Assembly: GCF_014495685.1 (NCBI RefSeq)
Contig: NZ_JACTVI010000011.1
Coordinates: 69,690-133,689 of the forward strand
DNA from: Streptomyces sp. TRM68367
GTDB taxonomy: Bacteria > Actinomycetota > Actinomycetes > Streptomycetales > Streptomycetaceae
Direction of reading: 5' to 3'
DNA: 64,000 bases
The position numbers were made by a program, and so were the translations under genes. The notes beneath the pieces were generated by a model. That model saw only the letters and a list, made by a program, of their open reading frames with translations, searched no databases and was not told the origin of the DNA. This document shows positions 34,828-43,918 of this stretch, piece after piece. Position 1 is the first letter of the stretch. Each line of letters opens with the position of its first letter.

Positions 34828-37800
34828 TCAGCCGCGGGTCAGCGTGACCTTGTACTGCCGGGTCTGCGAGCCGTCCTCGCTGCTCACGGTGACGACGTGC
34901 GTCGCGCTCGCCTCCCTGCGGACCCTCACGGTCGCGTACGGGTCGCGCGCCGTGGCCGTGACCTGGGCCCGGTCGGGACGTGCGGTCGTCACGCGGTAGT
35001 CCGTCCTGTCGGGGTCGAAGCCGTTGACGGGGACTCCGGCCACCTCGATCGACCCGGCCGCGGCGTCCGAGGAGACGCCGGGTGCCTTGGCGTACACCTC
35101 GATCTCGCCGAGGGTGATGTAGCCGCCGGGGCGTGCCGTCATGACCACGCGCACCGCGCTCACCGGTCCGTCGGCCGTCACCGGCACGTCGGCCACGGGT
35201 GTGCCCTCGGTGCCGACGTCGACGGAGTCGCTAGCGTCGGTCCAGGTGCCGTCGGCCTGCCGCACCTGCACCTTGAGCGACTGCGCGAAGCTGACGTTGC
35301 TGCCGTCCCGGTGGAAGTGGGTCACGACGCGGGTCAGGTCGCGCGGCTCCGGCAGCGTGAAGGTGATGGTGTCGGACGGGTTCTTCGTGCCCGGCTTCCA
35401 GTTGGACCAGGCCTTCTCGGTGAGGTCACCGTTGCGCAGGCGGTCGGCGGAGTAGCCGCTCTCGGTGAACGAGGCGCCGACGGTCACGTTCTCGTCGCGC
35501 GCGGCGTTCGCCTGGCGGGGTTCGGTGACCTGGACGCGGGCGGTCGCCGGGACCGTGGTGCCGTCGGGGACGCGGGCGGTGCCGCGCAGCGTCGTCACTC
35601 CGGTGTCGGCGAAGGCGCCGTCGGGTGCCGGGTCCCAGGTGACCGGGAGGTCGGGGGCGCCGCCGTTCTTGCCGACGCCCACGACCGTGGCGGGCAGGTC
35701 GGGCCGTCCGCCGGTGTAGGTCTTGGCGCGGGCGGGGAGAGTGGCGGCGATCGTGTCGACGGTGACGACCGCTTCGGCGGGGATGGTGCGCCCGCGTACG
35801 TCGGTCGCCTCGCCCTTCACCCGTACCGTTCCGGGCGTGCGCCACCGCGAGTCGGACGGGAGCTTCCACTCCACGGGGAGGGAGCCGCGGGCGCCGTCGC
35901 GATAGACGGGCCTGACAGTGGCGGGGAGTTCGGGTGCGCGGCCGGGGACGGTGAACGCCTTCGCGGGCTCGGTGCGCAGCGCGGTCTCGTCGATCACGGT
36001 CCACCGCTGGTTCGCGTTGGACGTGGGCGGGTATGCCGACACGCGGGCGCCGTCCGCGGTGGACCGCCCGGCGACGTCGATCAGCCGGCCGGTGGCGGCG
36101 TTGACGAAGGTCCAGGTGCCGTCCCCGGTCGTCGACATGATCCACTGCGCTTCCGGCCCGGAGCCGCCGGAGCCCTCCAGGACGGCCTCGTTGTCGCGCA
36201 CGGCGAGGCGCTTGCCCGTCTCGGCGTTGACGAGGGCGTAGCGCTCGCGGTTGTCGCTGCCGCGGGTCAGTTTGCGCACCGACCACAGCTGGGACTGGGC
36301 GTTCGGGTCGTTCGTGCGGATGACGACGCCGGTGCCGTCGTCGGACGGGGTCAGGGACTTGCCGCTCTGCGCGCCCTGGAGCCGGTACTCGTGACCGGGC
36401 TGGACGAGCGCGGCGTCCTTGTCGGTGCCGGAGACACCGTCGACGAGGAAGGACGTCACCGACTTCGCGGGCACGGTGAGCGTGGCGGAGGCGTTACTCA
36501 CCTTCACCGGCGTGCCCCGGACGAGCGCCCCGTCGGTGCTGGTGACCACGGGCGTCACCCTGGCGCCGGGCACGATGTGCCGGAAGCGGGAGAGGTCCAG
36601 GGTCACGGCGCGCGGGGTGGTGCCGTTGTTGACGTGCACCACGGTCGCTCCGCGGCCGGACCCCCGGACGGCGGCGACGGTGGACCGGTCGTCGACCTTC
36701 ACGAAGTGGTCGCCGGGCCGGATGTGGTGGGTGAAGTTGCGGATCGTGTTGAACTTGGTGTTGGTACGGATCGGGCAGGTCTGCGGCGTGTCCTTGGCGG
36801 TGCAGTTGAACGGGATGTGGATGCTGCCCCAGTTCTTCCCTGCCTCCGCCTGCGGGATGGAGTCCTCGATGGGCTGCCACAGCACCCAGGCGGAGGGCTC
36901 CAGTTCCCGCATGTCGTCGACGATCCGGGAGGCGATGCCGAGGCCCGGCTCCATGCCGGTGAAGTCGGTGCCGGTGCCCCAGGTGCCCTCGACCTCGCTC
37001 ATCCAGAACTTCTTGTCCGCGGCCTTGGCGCTGTCCCGGGCGCTGGTACGCATGCCGGTGCCGTAGGTGTGCACGTTGAGCTGGTCGACGGCGGCGCGCG
37101 CGGAGCTGTCGTAGGCGTTCCAGTTCTGGACGAAGGTGCTCGGGTTGGTCTCGTCCATCGCGGAGATCGTGGCGCGGGTCCTGGCGTCGGCCAGGGCGCG
37201 GCTCAGGGCCTTGACGACCTTCTGCTGGAGCTCGGGGCCGGCGTGCGCGCCTTCCTGACGGCCGCCGGTGGGCTGTCCGTCGGGGCCCAACTGGGTGCCC
37301 CAGTAATTGGTGTTGGGTTCGTTGAGCGGGGCGATGGTGTCGAACTTGATGCGGTGCTTCTTCTCCAGGTGGTCGGTCACCCGGGTCAGGTAGGTCGCGA
37401 AGTCGTCGACGCGGTCCGCGCGGATCTGGTCCGTGCTCGCGTCGAAGCCGCCCGAGACGTATCCGCTGACCGTCTGGAACCACGGCGGCGAGTTGCTGAA
37501 CGCCTCCCAGCGGGTCACCTTGTCCTTGATCTGGTCCACCCACCAGCGCTGGCCCGCGTCGGCGTGCCAGTTCCAGTGGTCGGGGTTGTCGGGGTTCCAC
37601 CAGTCCGTGTCTTCCCGGGTGGTGCCTTCCGGGGCCTTCCAGAAGCCCTCCATGGTCGCGCCGGTCTTCATGTAGTCCTTGCGGACGTCGGGGGCGTTGC
37701 CGCCGCCGATGTTGTAGCGCGCGATGTTGAGGCGGAGACCGTCCTCGCCGAACAGCATGTCGACGAGCTGCTTGCGGATGGGGTCCGGGTAGCCGCCGGT

Positions 37801-37986
37801 GGCGTTGGCGAACCACACCAGGCTCGTGCCCCACCCTTCGAACTCCTGCTGCTGGTACGACGGGTCGATGCGTACCGTGACCGCGTCGGCGGCAGCGGCC
37901 TGGGGTACGGCGGCCACGAGTCCCGCACCGAGGGCCAGCGGAACGGTGACCGCCAGTGCCCGGACGAGGCGATGTCTGCTGGACAT
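34828..37986 (-). CDS. Secreted GH30 (subfamily 5-like) endo-beta-1,6-galactanase, multidomain
   Basis: 1052 aa from ATG 37986. Signal peptide residues 1-33 end in AAAADA. The catalytic barrel (about 35-460) begins with QQEFEGWGTSLVWFANATGGYPD and carries acid/base Glu in PLNEPNTNYWG and nucleophile Glu in FWMSEVEGTWG. A ricin-type lectin domain follows (LVNAETGKRLAVRDNEA, AATGRLIDVAGRSTADGA), then two bacterial Ig-like domains and a discoidin-like domain (TVGASFTESGYSADRLRNGDL, THFHRDGSNVSFA). The C-terminal module starts SIEVAGVPVNGFDPDRTDY. The enzyme should cut beta-1,6-galactan side chains of arabinogalactan outside the cell. AATCGATT at 38024 is a possible operator. Confidence 0.9.
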   Translation of the reverse strand: MSSRHRLVRALAVTVPLALGAGLVAAVPQAAAADAVTVRIDPSYQQQEFEGWGTSLVWFANATGGYPDPIRKQLVDMLFGEDGLRLNIARYNIGGGNAPDVRKDYMKTGATMEGFWKAPEGTTREDTDWWNPDNPDHWNWHADAGQRWWVDQIKDKVTRWEAFSNSPPWFQTVSGYVSGGFDASTDQIRADRVDDFATYLTRVTDHLEKKHRIKFDTIAPLNEPNTNYWGTQLGPDGQPTGGRQEGAHAGPELQQKVVKALSRALADARTRATISAMDETNPSTFVQNWNAYDSSARAAVDQLNVHTYGTGMRTSARDSAKAADKKFWMSEVEGTWGTGTDFTGMEPGLGIASRIVDDMRELEPSAWVLWQPIEDSIPQAEAGKNWGSIHIPFNCTAKDTPQTCPIRTNTKFNTIRNFTHHIRPGDHFVKVDDRSTVAAVRGSGRGATVVHVNNGTTPRAVTLDLSRFRHIVPGARVTPVVTSTDGALVRGTPVKVSNASATLTVPAKSVTSFLVDGVSGTDKDAALVQPGHEYRLQGAQSGKSLTPSDDGTGVVIRTNDPNAQSQLWSVRKLTRGSDNRERYALVNAETGKRLAVRDNEAVLEGSGGSGPEAQWIMSTTGDGTWTFVNAATGRLIDVAGRSTADGARVSAYPPTSNANQRWTVIDETALRTEPAKAFTVPGRAPELPATVRPVYRDGARGSLPVEWKLPSDSRWRTPGTVRVKGEATDVRGRTIPAEAVVTVDTIAATLPARAKTYTGGRPDLPATVVGVGKNGGAPDLPVTWDPAPDGAFADTGVTTLRGTARVPDGTTVPATARVQVTEPRQANAARDENVTVGASFTESGYSADRLRNGDLTEKAWSNWKPGTKNPSDTITFTLPEPRDLTRVVTHFHRDGSNVSFAQSLKVQVRQADGTWTDASDSVDVGTEGTPVADVPVTADGPVSAVRVVMTARPGGYITLGEIEVYAKAPGVSSDAAAGSIEVAGVPVNGFDPDRTDYRVTTARPDRAQVTATARDPYATVRVRREASATHVVTVSSEDGSQTRQYKVTLTRG

Positions 37987-38160
37987 GGATTCCCTTCAGA
38001 GGCGAACAGAACCGCACAGAACCAATCGATTTTCCCGAATGTTTTAGGACGGCAACCAACACGTCAAGAGATACGGCAGCTTCACACCCCTTGACGTGTG
38101 CAACATCAATGGTGTCCATATATCTAAACCACGTTTGCTGTTATGGACAGACGGAGGCAC

Positions 38161-39471
38161 CGTGGCCGGTCCAGGCTTAACCCGCACCCCTCCGATCGTC
38201 ACGTCCCTGGCCGTTCTGCTCACCGTCTGCGGATGCTCGGTGGCCGGTGCCGACCCCATCGGCGGCGGCCCGGACACCCTGCGCATCATCCTTCCCGAGG
38301 AGCCCCCGACCCTCGAACCCTGCGACGCCTCGCTCACCGCGACGGGCCGGGTGACGCGGGCCAACATCACGGAGGCACTCACCGAGCGCGAGGCGTCCAC
38401 CGGGCGGCTTCAGCCGGCGCTGGCCACCAAGTGGAGCCGTACGTCGGCCACTTCATGGACCTTCACGCTCCCGACTGCAACGTCGACGGCTACATCTTGG
38501 CGGACAGCGAGCTGACCGCCGTACCGCTCGACGACACCACGCTCAAGGTCACCACCGCGAAGCCGGACCCGATCCTGCCGCTGCGCCTGTCCTTCGTCGA
38601 GGTTGTTCCGACGAGCACGGCGCCGAACTCCCGGGTGCGCGAACCGGTCGGCACGGGGCCGTACCGGATCGACGAGTGGAGCGAGGGCCGCTTCCTGCGC
38701 CTGAAGCGCTTCTCCGGGTACTGGGGCAGGGCACCGGAGTTCGCCGCGGCCACGTATGTGTGGCGGGCAGAGGGCAGCGTGCGCGCGGCCATGGTGACCA
38801 ACGACGAGGCGGATGTCGCGATCGGCCTCGCGCCCGAGGACGGGGCGGGCGACCGTGCCGTGGAGTTCGCCACCAACGAGGTGTCGTACCTGCGGATGGA
38901 CGCCACCAAGCCGCCCCATCGGCGGCGGCAACGCATCTGCGCGCGCCCGACGCGCGCCCCGGCGGCGCTGCTGCCCGCCGGGAAGGGGCGCAGCAGTGTG
39001 TGCGACGAGCCGGTCTCCGCGCTGGACCTGTCGGTGCAGGCGCAGGTGCTCAACCTGCTGTGCGATCTGCGGGACGAGCTGGGGCTGTCGTACGTCTTCA
39101 TCTCGCACGACCTGTCCGTGGTGCGCCATCTCGCCGACCGCGTCGCCGTGATGTATCTCGGCCGGATCGTCGAGTCCGGTCCGGTCGAGGAGGTCTTCGA
39201 CCGGCCACGCCACCCCTATACGGCGGCGCTGCTGTCGGCGGCGCCCTCGCCGCTGGCCGGCGGCGGGCGCGGGCGGCAGCGCATCCTGCTCACCGGCGAG
39301 ATCCCCTCGCCGGCGAACCCGCCGTCCGGGTGCCGGTTCCGTACCCGGTGCCGGCGCGCACAGGACATCTGCGCCGAAGCCGTACCCGCACCCGCGCCTG
39401 CGCCCGGAGCCCCGCCGCACAGCGCGGCCTGCCACTTCCCGCTGGAGGAGGCGCCCACGGTCGCGGGCTGA
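38161..39471 (+). pseudogene. Collapsed oligopeptide ABC operon: binding protein fused to ATPase remnant
   Basis: GTG 38161 starts a lipoprotein of solute-binding family 5 (lipobox region [25 protein letters not shown]). After WTFTL the frame breaks and resumes as [31 protein letters not shown] and [13 protein letters not shown], so a short frame-changing deletion lies near 38465. After [11 protein letters not shown] (~38910) the frame enters the C-terminal half of an OppF/DppF ATPase: [20 protein letters not shown] (Walker B and D-loop), [18 protein letters not shown] and [14 protein letters not shown]. Walker A, the permeases and most of the binding protein are gone. This is the collapsed residue of a whole transporter. 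Confidence 0.9.
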
Positions 39472-39555
39472 GCGCCGGATGCGCTCTTCTGCTCAACTCG
39501 CCCTTCTCGTAACGTCGTTCGCGCTCGAAGTGGCTATAGTGACGGAAGGGTCTTC

Positions 39556-41772
39556 ATGGGCAGAGGTCTGCTTGCGCTGGTGCTCACCGCGGTCACCGGC
39601 GCCTCGCTACTCACCCCACCCGCGAGCGCGGCGCCGCCCGGCCCCTCCGATGTGTACCGGCCAGTGCGTGGGCCGTCCGCGCCCGCGGAGTACCGCTACG
39701 CCCAGAAGGCCGTGCCGGGCGAGTCGATCCCCCGCCACGCGCACGAGCTGGCCGCGGCCCAGGCCCGGAAGCTGCCCGTCGTCGGCGGGCGCTGGAAGAA
39801 CGTCGGCCCCACGAACATCGGCGGCCGGGTCGTCTCCGTCGCCCTCGACCCGCAGCGCGCCGACACCCTGTACGCGGCGGCCGCGAGCGGCGGTCTGTGG
39901 CGCAGCACGGACGCCGGGGCGACGTTCCACTCGGTGTGGCCCGACAGCTGGACGCAGGCCATGGGCGCGGTCACGGCAGCGCCGGACGGCACCCTGTACG
40001 TGGGCACCGGCGAGCCCAACCCGGGCGGCGGCAGCGTCACTTACGAGGGCACGGGCCTGTACCGGAGCCGGGACGGCGGCCGCAGCTGGACGCCGCTCGG
40101 CCTGCGCGACTCCGGGGCGATCAGCGCCATCACCGTCGACCCCGCGAACCCGCGCCGCATCTATGCTGCCGCGGCCGGCTCGCTCTACAACGGCGGCGGC
40201 GACCGCGGCGTGTACCGCTCGGAGGACGGCGGCGCGACGTGGGAGCGGATCCTCGCCGGTGCCAACGAGTTCACCGGCGCCACCGAGATCGTGGTGGACG
40301 GCGACCGCCTGTACGCCGTGCTGTGGGACAAGCGCCGCCGCCCCGATGTACGTACGTACGGCGGTGTCGGCTCCGGCGTCTTCCGCAGCACGGACGGCGG
40401 CGAGACCTGGCAGCGGCTGGGCGGTGGACTGCCCGCCGCGGGCCCCGACGTGGGACGCATCGGCTTGGGCGTCGCGGGCGACAGGCTCTACGCGATCGTC
40501 AACAAGGCGGGCGGCTCCTTCGAGGGTTTCTACGCCTCCTCGGACGGCGGCGACGCCTGGGCCCGCACACCCGCCAACGACGACCTCACCAACTCGCAGT
40601 CCAGCTTCGGCTGGTGGTTCGGCAAGGTGTGGATCGACCCCCGGGACACCGAGCACGTGCACGTGGCGGGGGTCGCTCTGCTGACCACGAAGGACGGCGG
40701 CGCCACCTGGAGCGCCGACGACACGAGCATGCACGTCGACCACCACGCCATGGTGTGGGACCCGCGCCGTCCCGGCCGCGTGTATCTCGGCAACGACGGC
40801 GGTGTCTACCGCTCCGACGCGCGCGGCGACGGCGGCTGGGTCAAGTCCCGCCACCAGCCCTACACCCAGCTCTACAGCGCGGCGATCACCCCGCAGGACG
40901 TCACCCGGATCTCGGGCGGCGCGCAGGACAACGGCTCGCTGCGCTCCTGGGGCGGGGAGAAGTTCAACGAGTACCTCGGCGGGGACGGCGAGGAGAACCT
41001 AATCAACCCGGCCGACGTGAACAACGTCTTCGCCTGCTACCAGTACGGCAACTGCTTCCGCTCCACCGACGGCGGCGACACCCTCACGTACTTCGCCGAC
41101 CGGACGGCGTTCCAGCGCCGCAACTGGTTCACGCCGATGACCTTCGACCCGCGTGACCCGAAGGTTCTCTACTACGGCTCCGAGGTCCTCAACCGCTCCA
41201 CGGACGGCGGCAGGACCTGGCGGCCCATCAGCCCCGACCTTTCCGGCGGCCCCGGCACCGACCCCCTCTACCCCAACTACGGCACCATCACCTCGATCGC
41301 CCCCGCGGCCGACGGCCGCACGGTGTACGTGGGCACGGACGACGGCCGCGTCTGGGTCACCAGGGACCGCGGCGCCACCTGGACGAAACTGGCCGAGGGG
41401 CGCCCCTGGGTCACCCGTGTGGTCGTCGACCCGAAGAACCCAGCCCGGGTGTGGACCACCCACTCCGGCTACCGCTCCGGCGACCCACTCCCCCACGTGT
41501 ACGGCAGCACCGACGGCGGCCGGCACTGGCGCGACCTGTCGGGCGACCTCCCTGCGGCGCCCGTCAACGACCTGGTCGTGGCCCGCGGCGGCCTTCTCCA
41601 TATCGCCACCGACCAGGGCGTGTTCACGTCCGTCACGGGCGGCGGGCACTGGCTGCGCCTGGGCCGTGGCATGCCGCAGGTGCCGGTGGACGACATCGAG
41701 TACGACGCGGTGCACCGCCGTCTGGTGGCGGCGACGTTCGGCAGGGGCTTCTACGAACTGACGACAGCGTGA
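39556..41772 (+). CDS. Secreted BNR/sortilin-like beta-propeller protein
   Basis: 738 aa from ATG 39556, with GGAAGG upstream. The signal peptide ends near PPASAAPP. The chain consists of repeated Asp-box/BNR units such as LWRSTDAGATFHSVW, LYRSRDGGRSWTPL, VYRSEDGGATWERI, VFRSTDGGETWQRL and WVTRDRGATWTKL, giving at least nine copies of the S-x-D-x-G-x-T-W pattern across the whole length. This predicts one or two beta-propellers like those of VPS10/sortilin and GH74 proteins. No catalytic pair typical of GH74 was recognised, so binding or glycosidase activity remains open. The gene stands alone. Confidence 0.85.
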   Translation: MGRGLLALVLTAVTGASLLTPPASAAPPGPSDVYRPVRGPSAPAEYRYAQKAVPGESIPRHAHELAAAQARKLPVVGGRWKNVGPTNIGGRVVSVALDPQRADTLYAAAASGGLWRSTDAGATFHSVWPDSWTQAMGAVTAAPDGTLYVGTGEPNPGGGSVTYEGTGLYRSRDGGRSWTPLGLRDSGAISAITVDPANPRRIYAAAAGSLYNGGGDRGVYRSEDGGATWERILAGANEFTGATEIVVDGDRLYAVLWDKRRRPDVRTYGGVGSGVFRSTDGGETWQRLGGGLPAAGPDVGRIGLGVAGDRLYAIVNKAGGSFEGFYASSDGGDAWARTPANDDLTNSQSSFGWWFGKVWIDPRDTEHVHVAGVALLTTKDGGATWSADDTSMHVDHHAMVWDPRRPGRVYLGNDGGVYRSDARGDGGWVKSRHQPYTQLYSAAITPQDVTRISGGAQDNGSLRSWGGEKFNEYLGGDGEENLINPADVNNVFACYQYGNCFRSTDGGDTLTYFADRTAFQRRNWFTPMTFDPRDPKVLYYGSEVLNRSTDGGRTWRPISPDLSGGPGTDPLYPNYGTITSIAPAADGRTVYVGTDDGRVWVTRDRGATWTKLAEGRPWVTRVVVDPKNPARVWTTHSGYRSGDPLPHVYGSTDGGRHWRDLSGDLPAAPVNDLVVARGGLLHIATDQGVFTSVTGGGHWLRLGRGMPQVPVDDIEYDAVHRRLVAATFGRGFYELTTA

Positions 41773-41776
41773 GCCG

Positions 41777-41806
41777 CTGAGCGCGCGGACGGAGCGGGGC
41801 GCTCAG
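41777..41806. terminator. Hairpin between convergent genes
   Basis: CTGAGCGC and GCGCTCAG form an 8-bp stem around a 14-nt loop, between the propeller gene and the end of the convergent PPOX gene (overlapping its last codons). Confidence 0.5.
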
Positions 41807-42294
41807 ATCCGCACCGTCCGCCGGTGCTCGTAGTCCAGCCAGTGCTCGGCGCAGCGCCCTTCCTCGCGCGGGCAGATCATGGAGTACTCGCTGACCCGGG
41901 CCCGGTACACCCGCCACGGCGCCGGCGGCCGCACCTCTTCGGTGTCGATGGTGCGGCCGCCGCGCCCGGGCGGGCCCGGGATGATCCGCAGTCCTTCGAG
42001 GGCCTCCTCGCCGTGCACCTCCTGCGCCGTGGCGCTCAGGTACAGGGCGAGGGGGCCCGCCGTGCCGACGGGGGCCCGGGAGTCGTGGATGACGATTGCG
42101 ACCCGGGGCTCGTGGGCGATGTTGCGGGAGTGCGTGACCTCGGGGGACGAGATCCAGTAGAAGTCCCGTCCGTCCTCGGTGGAGTAGAACAGGGGCGAGG
42201 CCCACGGGACGCCGTCCGCACCGACCGTGGCCAGCACCATGTACCGACTGCCGTCGATGATCGCGCGTGCCGCCGTACGGCCGTCCTCGGTCAT
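41803..42294 (-). CDS. Pyridoxamine-5'-phosphate-oxidase-family protein
   Basis: 163 aa from ATG 42294, with GGGGGA close upstream; an upstream GTG at 42327 is a weaker alternative. The split-barrel core reads MVLATVGADGVPWASPLFYSTEDGRDFYWISSPEVTHSRNIAHEPRVAIVIHDS, typical of FMN-binding PNPOx-like proteins. The later region (YRARVSEYSMICPREEGRCAEHW) has paired Cys. It may reduce or bind a small molecule; the substrate is unknown. It follows a PIG-L deacetylase gene on the same strand. Confidence 0.85.
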   Translation of the reverse strand: MTEDGRTAARAIIDGSRYMVLATVGADGVPWASPLFYSTEDGRDFYWISSPEVTHSRNIAHEPRVAIVIHDSRAPVGTAGPLALYLSATAQEVHGEEALEGLRIIPGPPGRGGRTIDTEEVRPPAPWRVYRARVSEYSMICPREEGRCAEHWLDYEHRRTVRI

Positions 42295-42345
42295 GCGTCC
42301 CCCATGTCCTGTCGGGTGGGGCCCCACTTCAGGGCTTCGGCGGCG

Positions 42346-43149
42346 TTACTGCTCCCGGGGCGGCGGCCCCTCGAAGGCGAGTTGGTGCACGTCGTAGAGG
42401 ACGGCTGCCTCGACGCCGAGTGCGGGGCCGCCCATCCTGGCCGCCCAGGTTAGCAAGGGCCGGGGCTCGAAGCCCTGCGCTCCGAGGCCCTTGGTGTACT
42501 CGGCGTGGGCGGCCAGTGAGGCGATGCCCCGCTCCAGCGGTTCGCCGGTGACCTCCACACCGTGGGTGGGTTTCTCGGCTCCCGCGAGGCACACGAACCG
42601 GACGCCGCCCCAGGGTTCCAGGCCCTCGTCGGCCAGCTCCGGGAAGATCCACCGGTTTCCGGCGTCGCGTGCCGCGTCCAGGGCCGCCAGTCCCACCACC
42701 CGGTGGTCGGCCTGGTTGGTGACCCCGGCGACCATCCGCACGGTGAACGCCCCGGACACCACGACCTCGGGCCGGTGGCGGCGGATCGCCCGCACGATGT
42801 CCCGGCGCAGCGCGGGGCCGTACTCGACGAGCCCGTCGCGATGGTCGAGGAACTCCACCGTGTCCACGCCGACTTCCCGCGCCCCGGCCCGCTCCTCGGC
42901 CTCCCGCAGCGGCGCCGCCTCGTCCGGGTGCAGCCCGTCGATGCCGGCCTCCCCGCGAGTGGCCAGCAGATACGTCACCCGCTTGCCCTGCGCCGTCCAC
43001 CGCGCCACGGCGGACGCCGTCCCGTACTCGATGTCGTCCGGGTGCGCCGCCACGGCCAGACACCGCTCCCAGTCCTCCGGCAACAGCGGCAGTGCGGCGG
43101 CGGCACCGGACCCGCCCGCGTCGTCAAGTGTCGTCATGCGCCAAATCAT
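42346..43149 (-). CDS. PIG-L family deacetylase
   Basis: 267 aa from ATG 43149, which has CAGG 6 nt upstream; ATG 43137 (MTTLDDAGG) is an alternative without a ribosome site. The Zn motif AAHPDDIEYG is at the N-terminal third. TYLLATRGEAGIDG and a second-shell TNQADHRVVGLAAL with the metal-binding His follow, which is the LmbE/MshB fold. Members remove N-acetyl groups from glycans or GlcNAc-type intermediates such as mycothiol precursors. The specific substrate is not evident. It is divergent from a MarR gene. Confidence 0.9.
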   Translation of the reverse strand: MIWRMTTLDDAGGSGAAAALPLLPEDWERCLAVAAHPDDIEYGTASAVARWTAQGKRVTYLLATRGEAGIDGLHPDEAAPLREAEERAGAREVGVDTVEFLDHRDGLVEYGPALRRDIVRAIRRHRPEVVVSGAFTVRMVAGVTNQADHRVVGLAALDAARDAGNRWIFPELADEGLEPWGGVRFVCLAGAEKPTHGVEVTGEPLERGIASLAAHAEYTKGLGAQGFEPRPLLTWAARMGGPALGVEAAVLYDVHQLAFEGPPPREQ

Positions 43150-43180
43150 GACGGACCTGACGTATGACCGCACAGCGTCC

Positions 43181-43212
43181 GGAACGCCGTTCCTTACCCT
43201 ATTTTAATAGGG
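43181..43212. promoter_or_regulatory. Two adjacent palindromes in the PIG-L/MarR divergent promoter
   Basis: GGAACGCCGTTCC (43181-43193) is a perfect odd-centred palindrome. CCCTATTTTAATAGGG (43197-43212) has perfect 7-bp arms. They lie 3 bp apart within 84 bp of promoter DNA between divergent start codons, a typical MarR control region. Confidence 0.7.
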
Positions 43213-43232
43213 ACACTATATAGGCACGTGAT

Positions 43233-43715
43233 ATGAATGAGGGCGTGGAGCACATGGAGCCGGAAGAGATCGCTCGGGCGCTGGCCGAAGTCGCGGGGAC
43301 CGTGGTCCGGAGCCTGGCGGATCGCCGGGGCATGAGTTTCACGGCCGCCTCGACGCTGGGCCGGCTGGAGCGGGACGGCCCGGTTCGGCTGACGGTGCTG
43401 GCGGCGGCGGAAGGCGTCGCCCAGCCGTCGATGACCCAGCTCGTGCAGCGTCTGGAGAACCAGGGCCTGGCGACACGGGTCAGCGATCCCGGCGACGGGC
43501 GGGTCACTCTGGTCGCCGTCACGGACGCCGGGCGCGAGGTGCTGGCCGAGCGCAGGCGGGCGAGGGACGCGAGGCTGGTCCGCCTGCTGGACACCCTCTC
43601 CGAGGACGAGCGGCGAGCGCTGGGGTCGGCCGTACAGACAGCCCTGCCGCTCGTGCGCCGGATGGTCGACGAGCCGGCCCGCCCCGGCGACCTCGTCGAG
43701 CGCGACCCGGCCTGA
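43233..43715 (+). CDS. MarR-family regulator
   Basis: 160 aa from ATG 43233; ATG 43254 with GGAG nearby is an alternative. The winged helix-turn-helix is at about residues 43-105: MSFTAASTLGRLERDGPVRLTVLAAAEGVAQPSMTQLVQRLENQGLATR, followed by the wing DPGDGRVTLVAVTDAG. Flanking helices (ERRALGSAVQTALPLVRRM) form the dimer interface. MarR proteins dissociate from DNA on binding phenolic or drug-like ligands. It precedes, on the same strand, a drug-efflux pump that itself ends in a MarR domain. Confidence 0.92.
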   Translation: MNEGVEHMEPEEIARALAEVAGTVVRSLADRRGMSFTAASTLGRLERDGPVRLTVLAAAEGVAQPSMTQLVQRLENQGLATRVSDPGDGRVTLVAVTDAGREVLAERRRARDARLVRLLDTLSEDERRALGSAVQTALPLVRRMVDEPARPGDLVERDPA

Positions 43716-43918
43716 CCCCTGAGGACGGTCGCTCGCGCACCCCAAGCCGTCGGGTCTCACTGCCCTGCGCCGGGACCGGCTGGACGTCCACCACCGTCCG
43801 ACGCCTTTCCTGCCTCCTTCCCACCCTCGCCCCGGAGTGCCCGCTCGCCGTCCGCCGCGGGTCCGACTCCGCCGGAGCCCCCGCAGGCTCCGGCGCAATG
43901 CAGCAGAGAGAGCAGCCC

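Noticed and set aside
34645..38094. 1149-codon open frame on the plus strand opposite the galactanase
   Set aside because: Low-complexity Val/Gly/Arg-rich translation with no motif; it is the antisense shadow of a well-supported secreted GH30 gene, as expected at this GC content.
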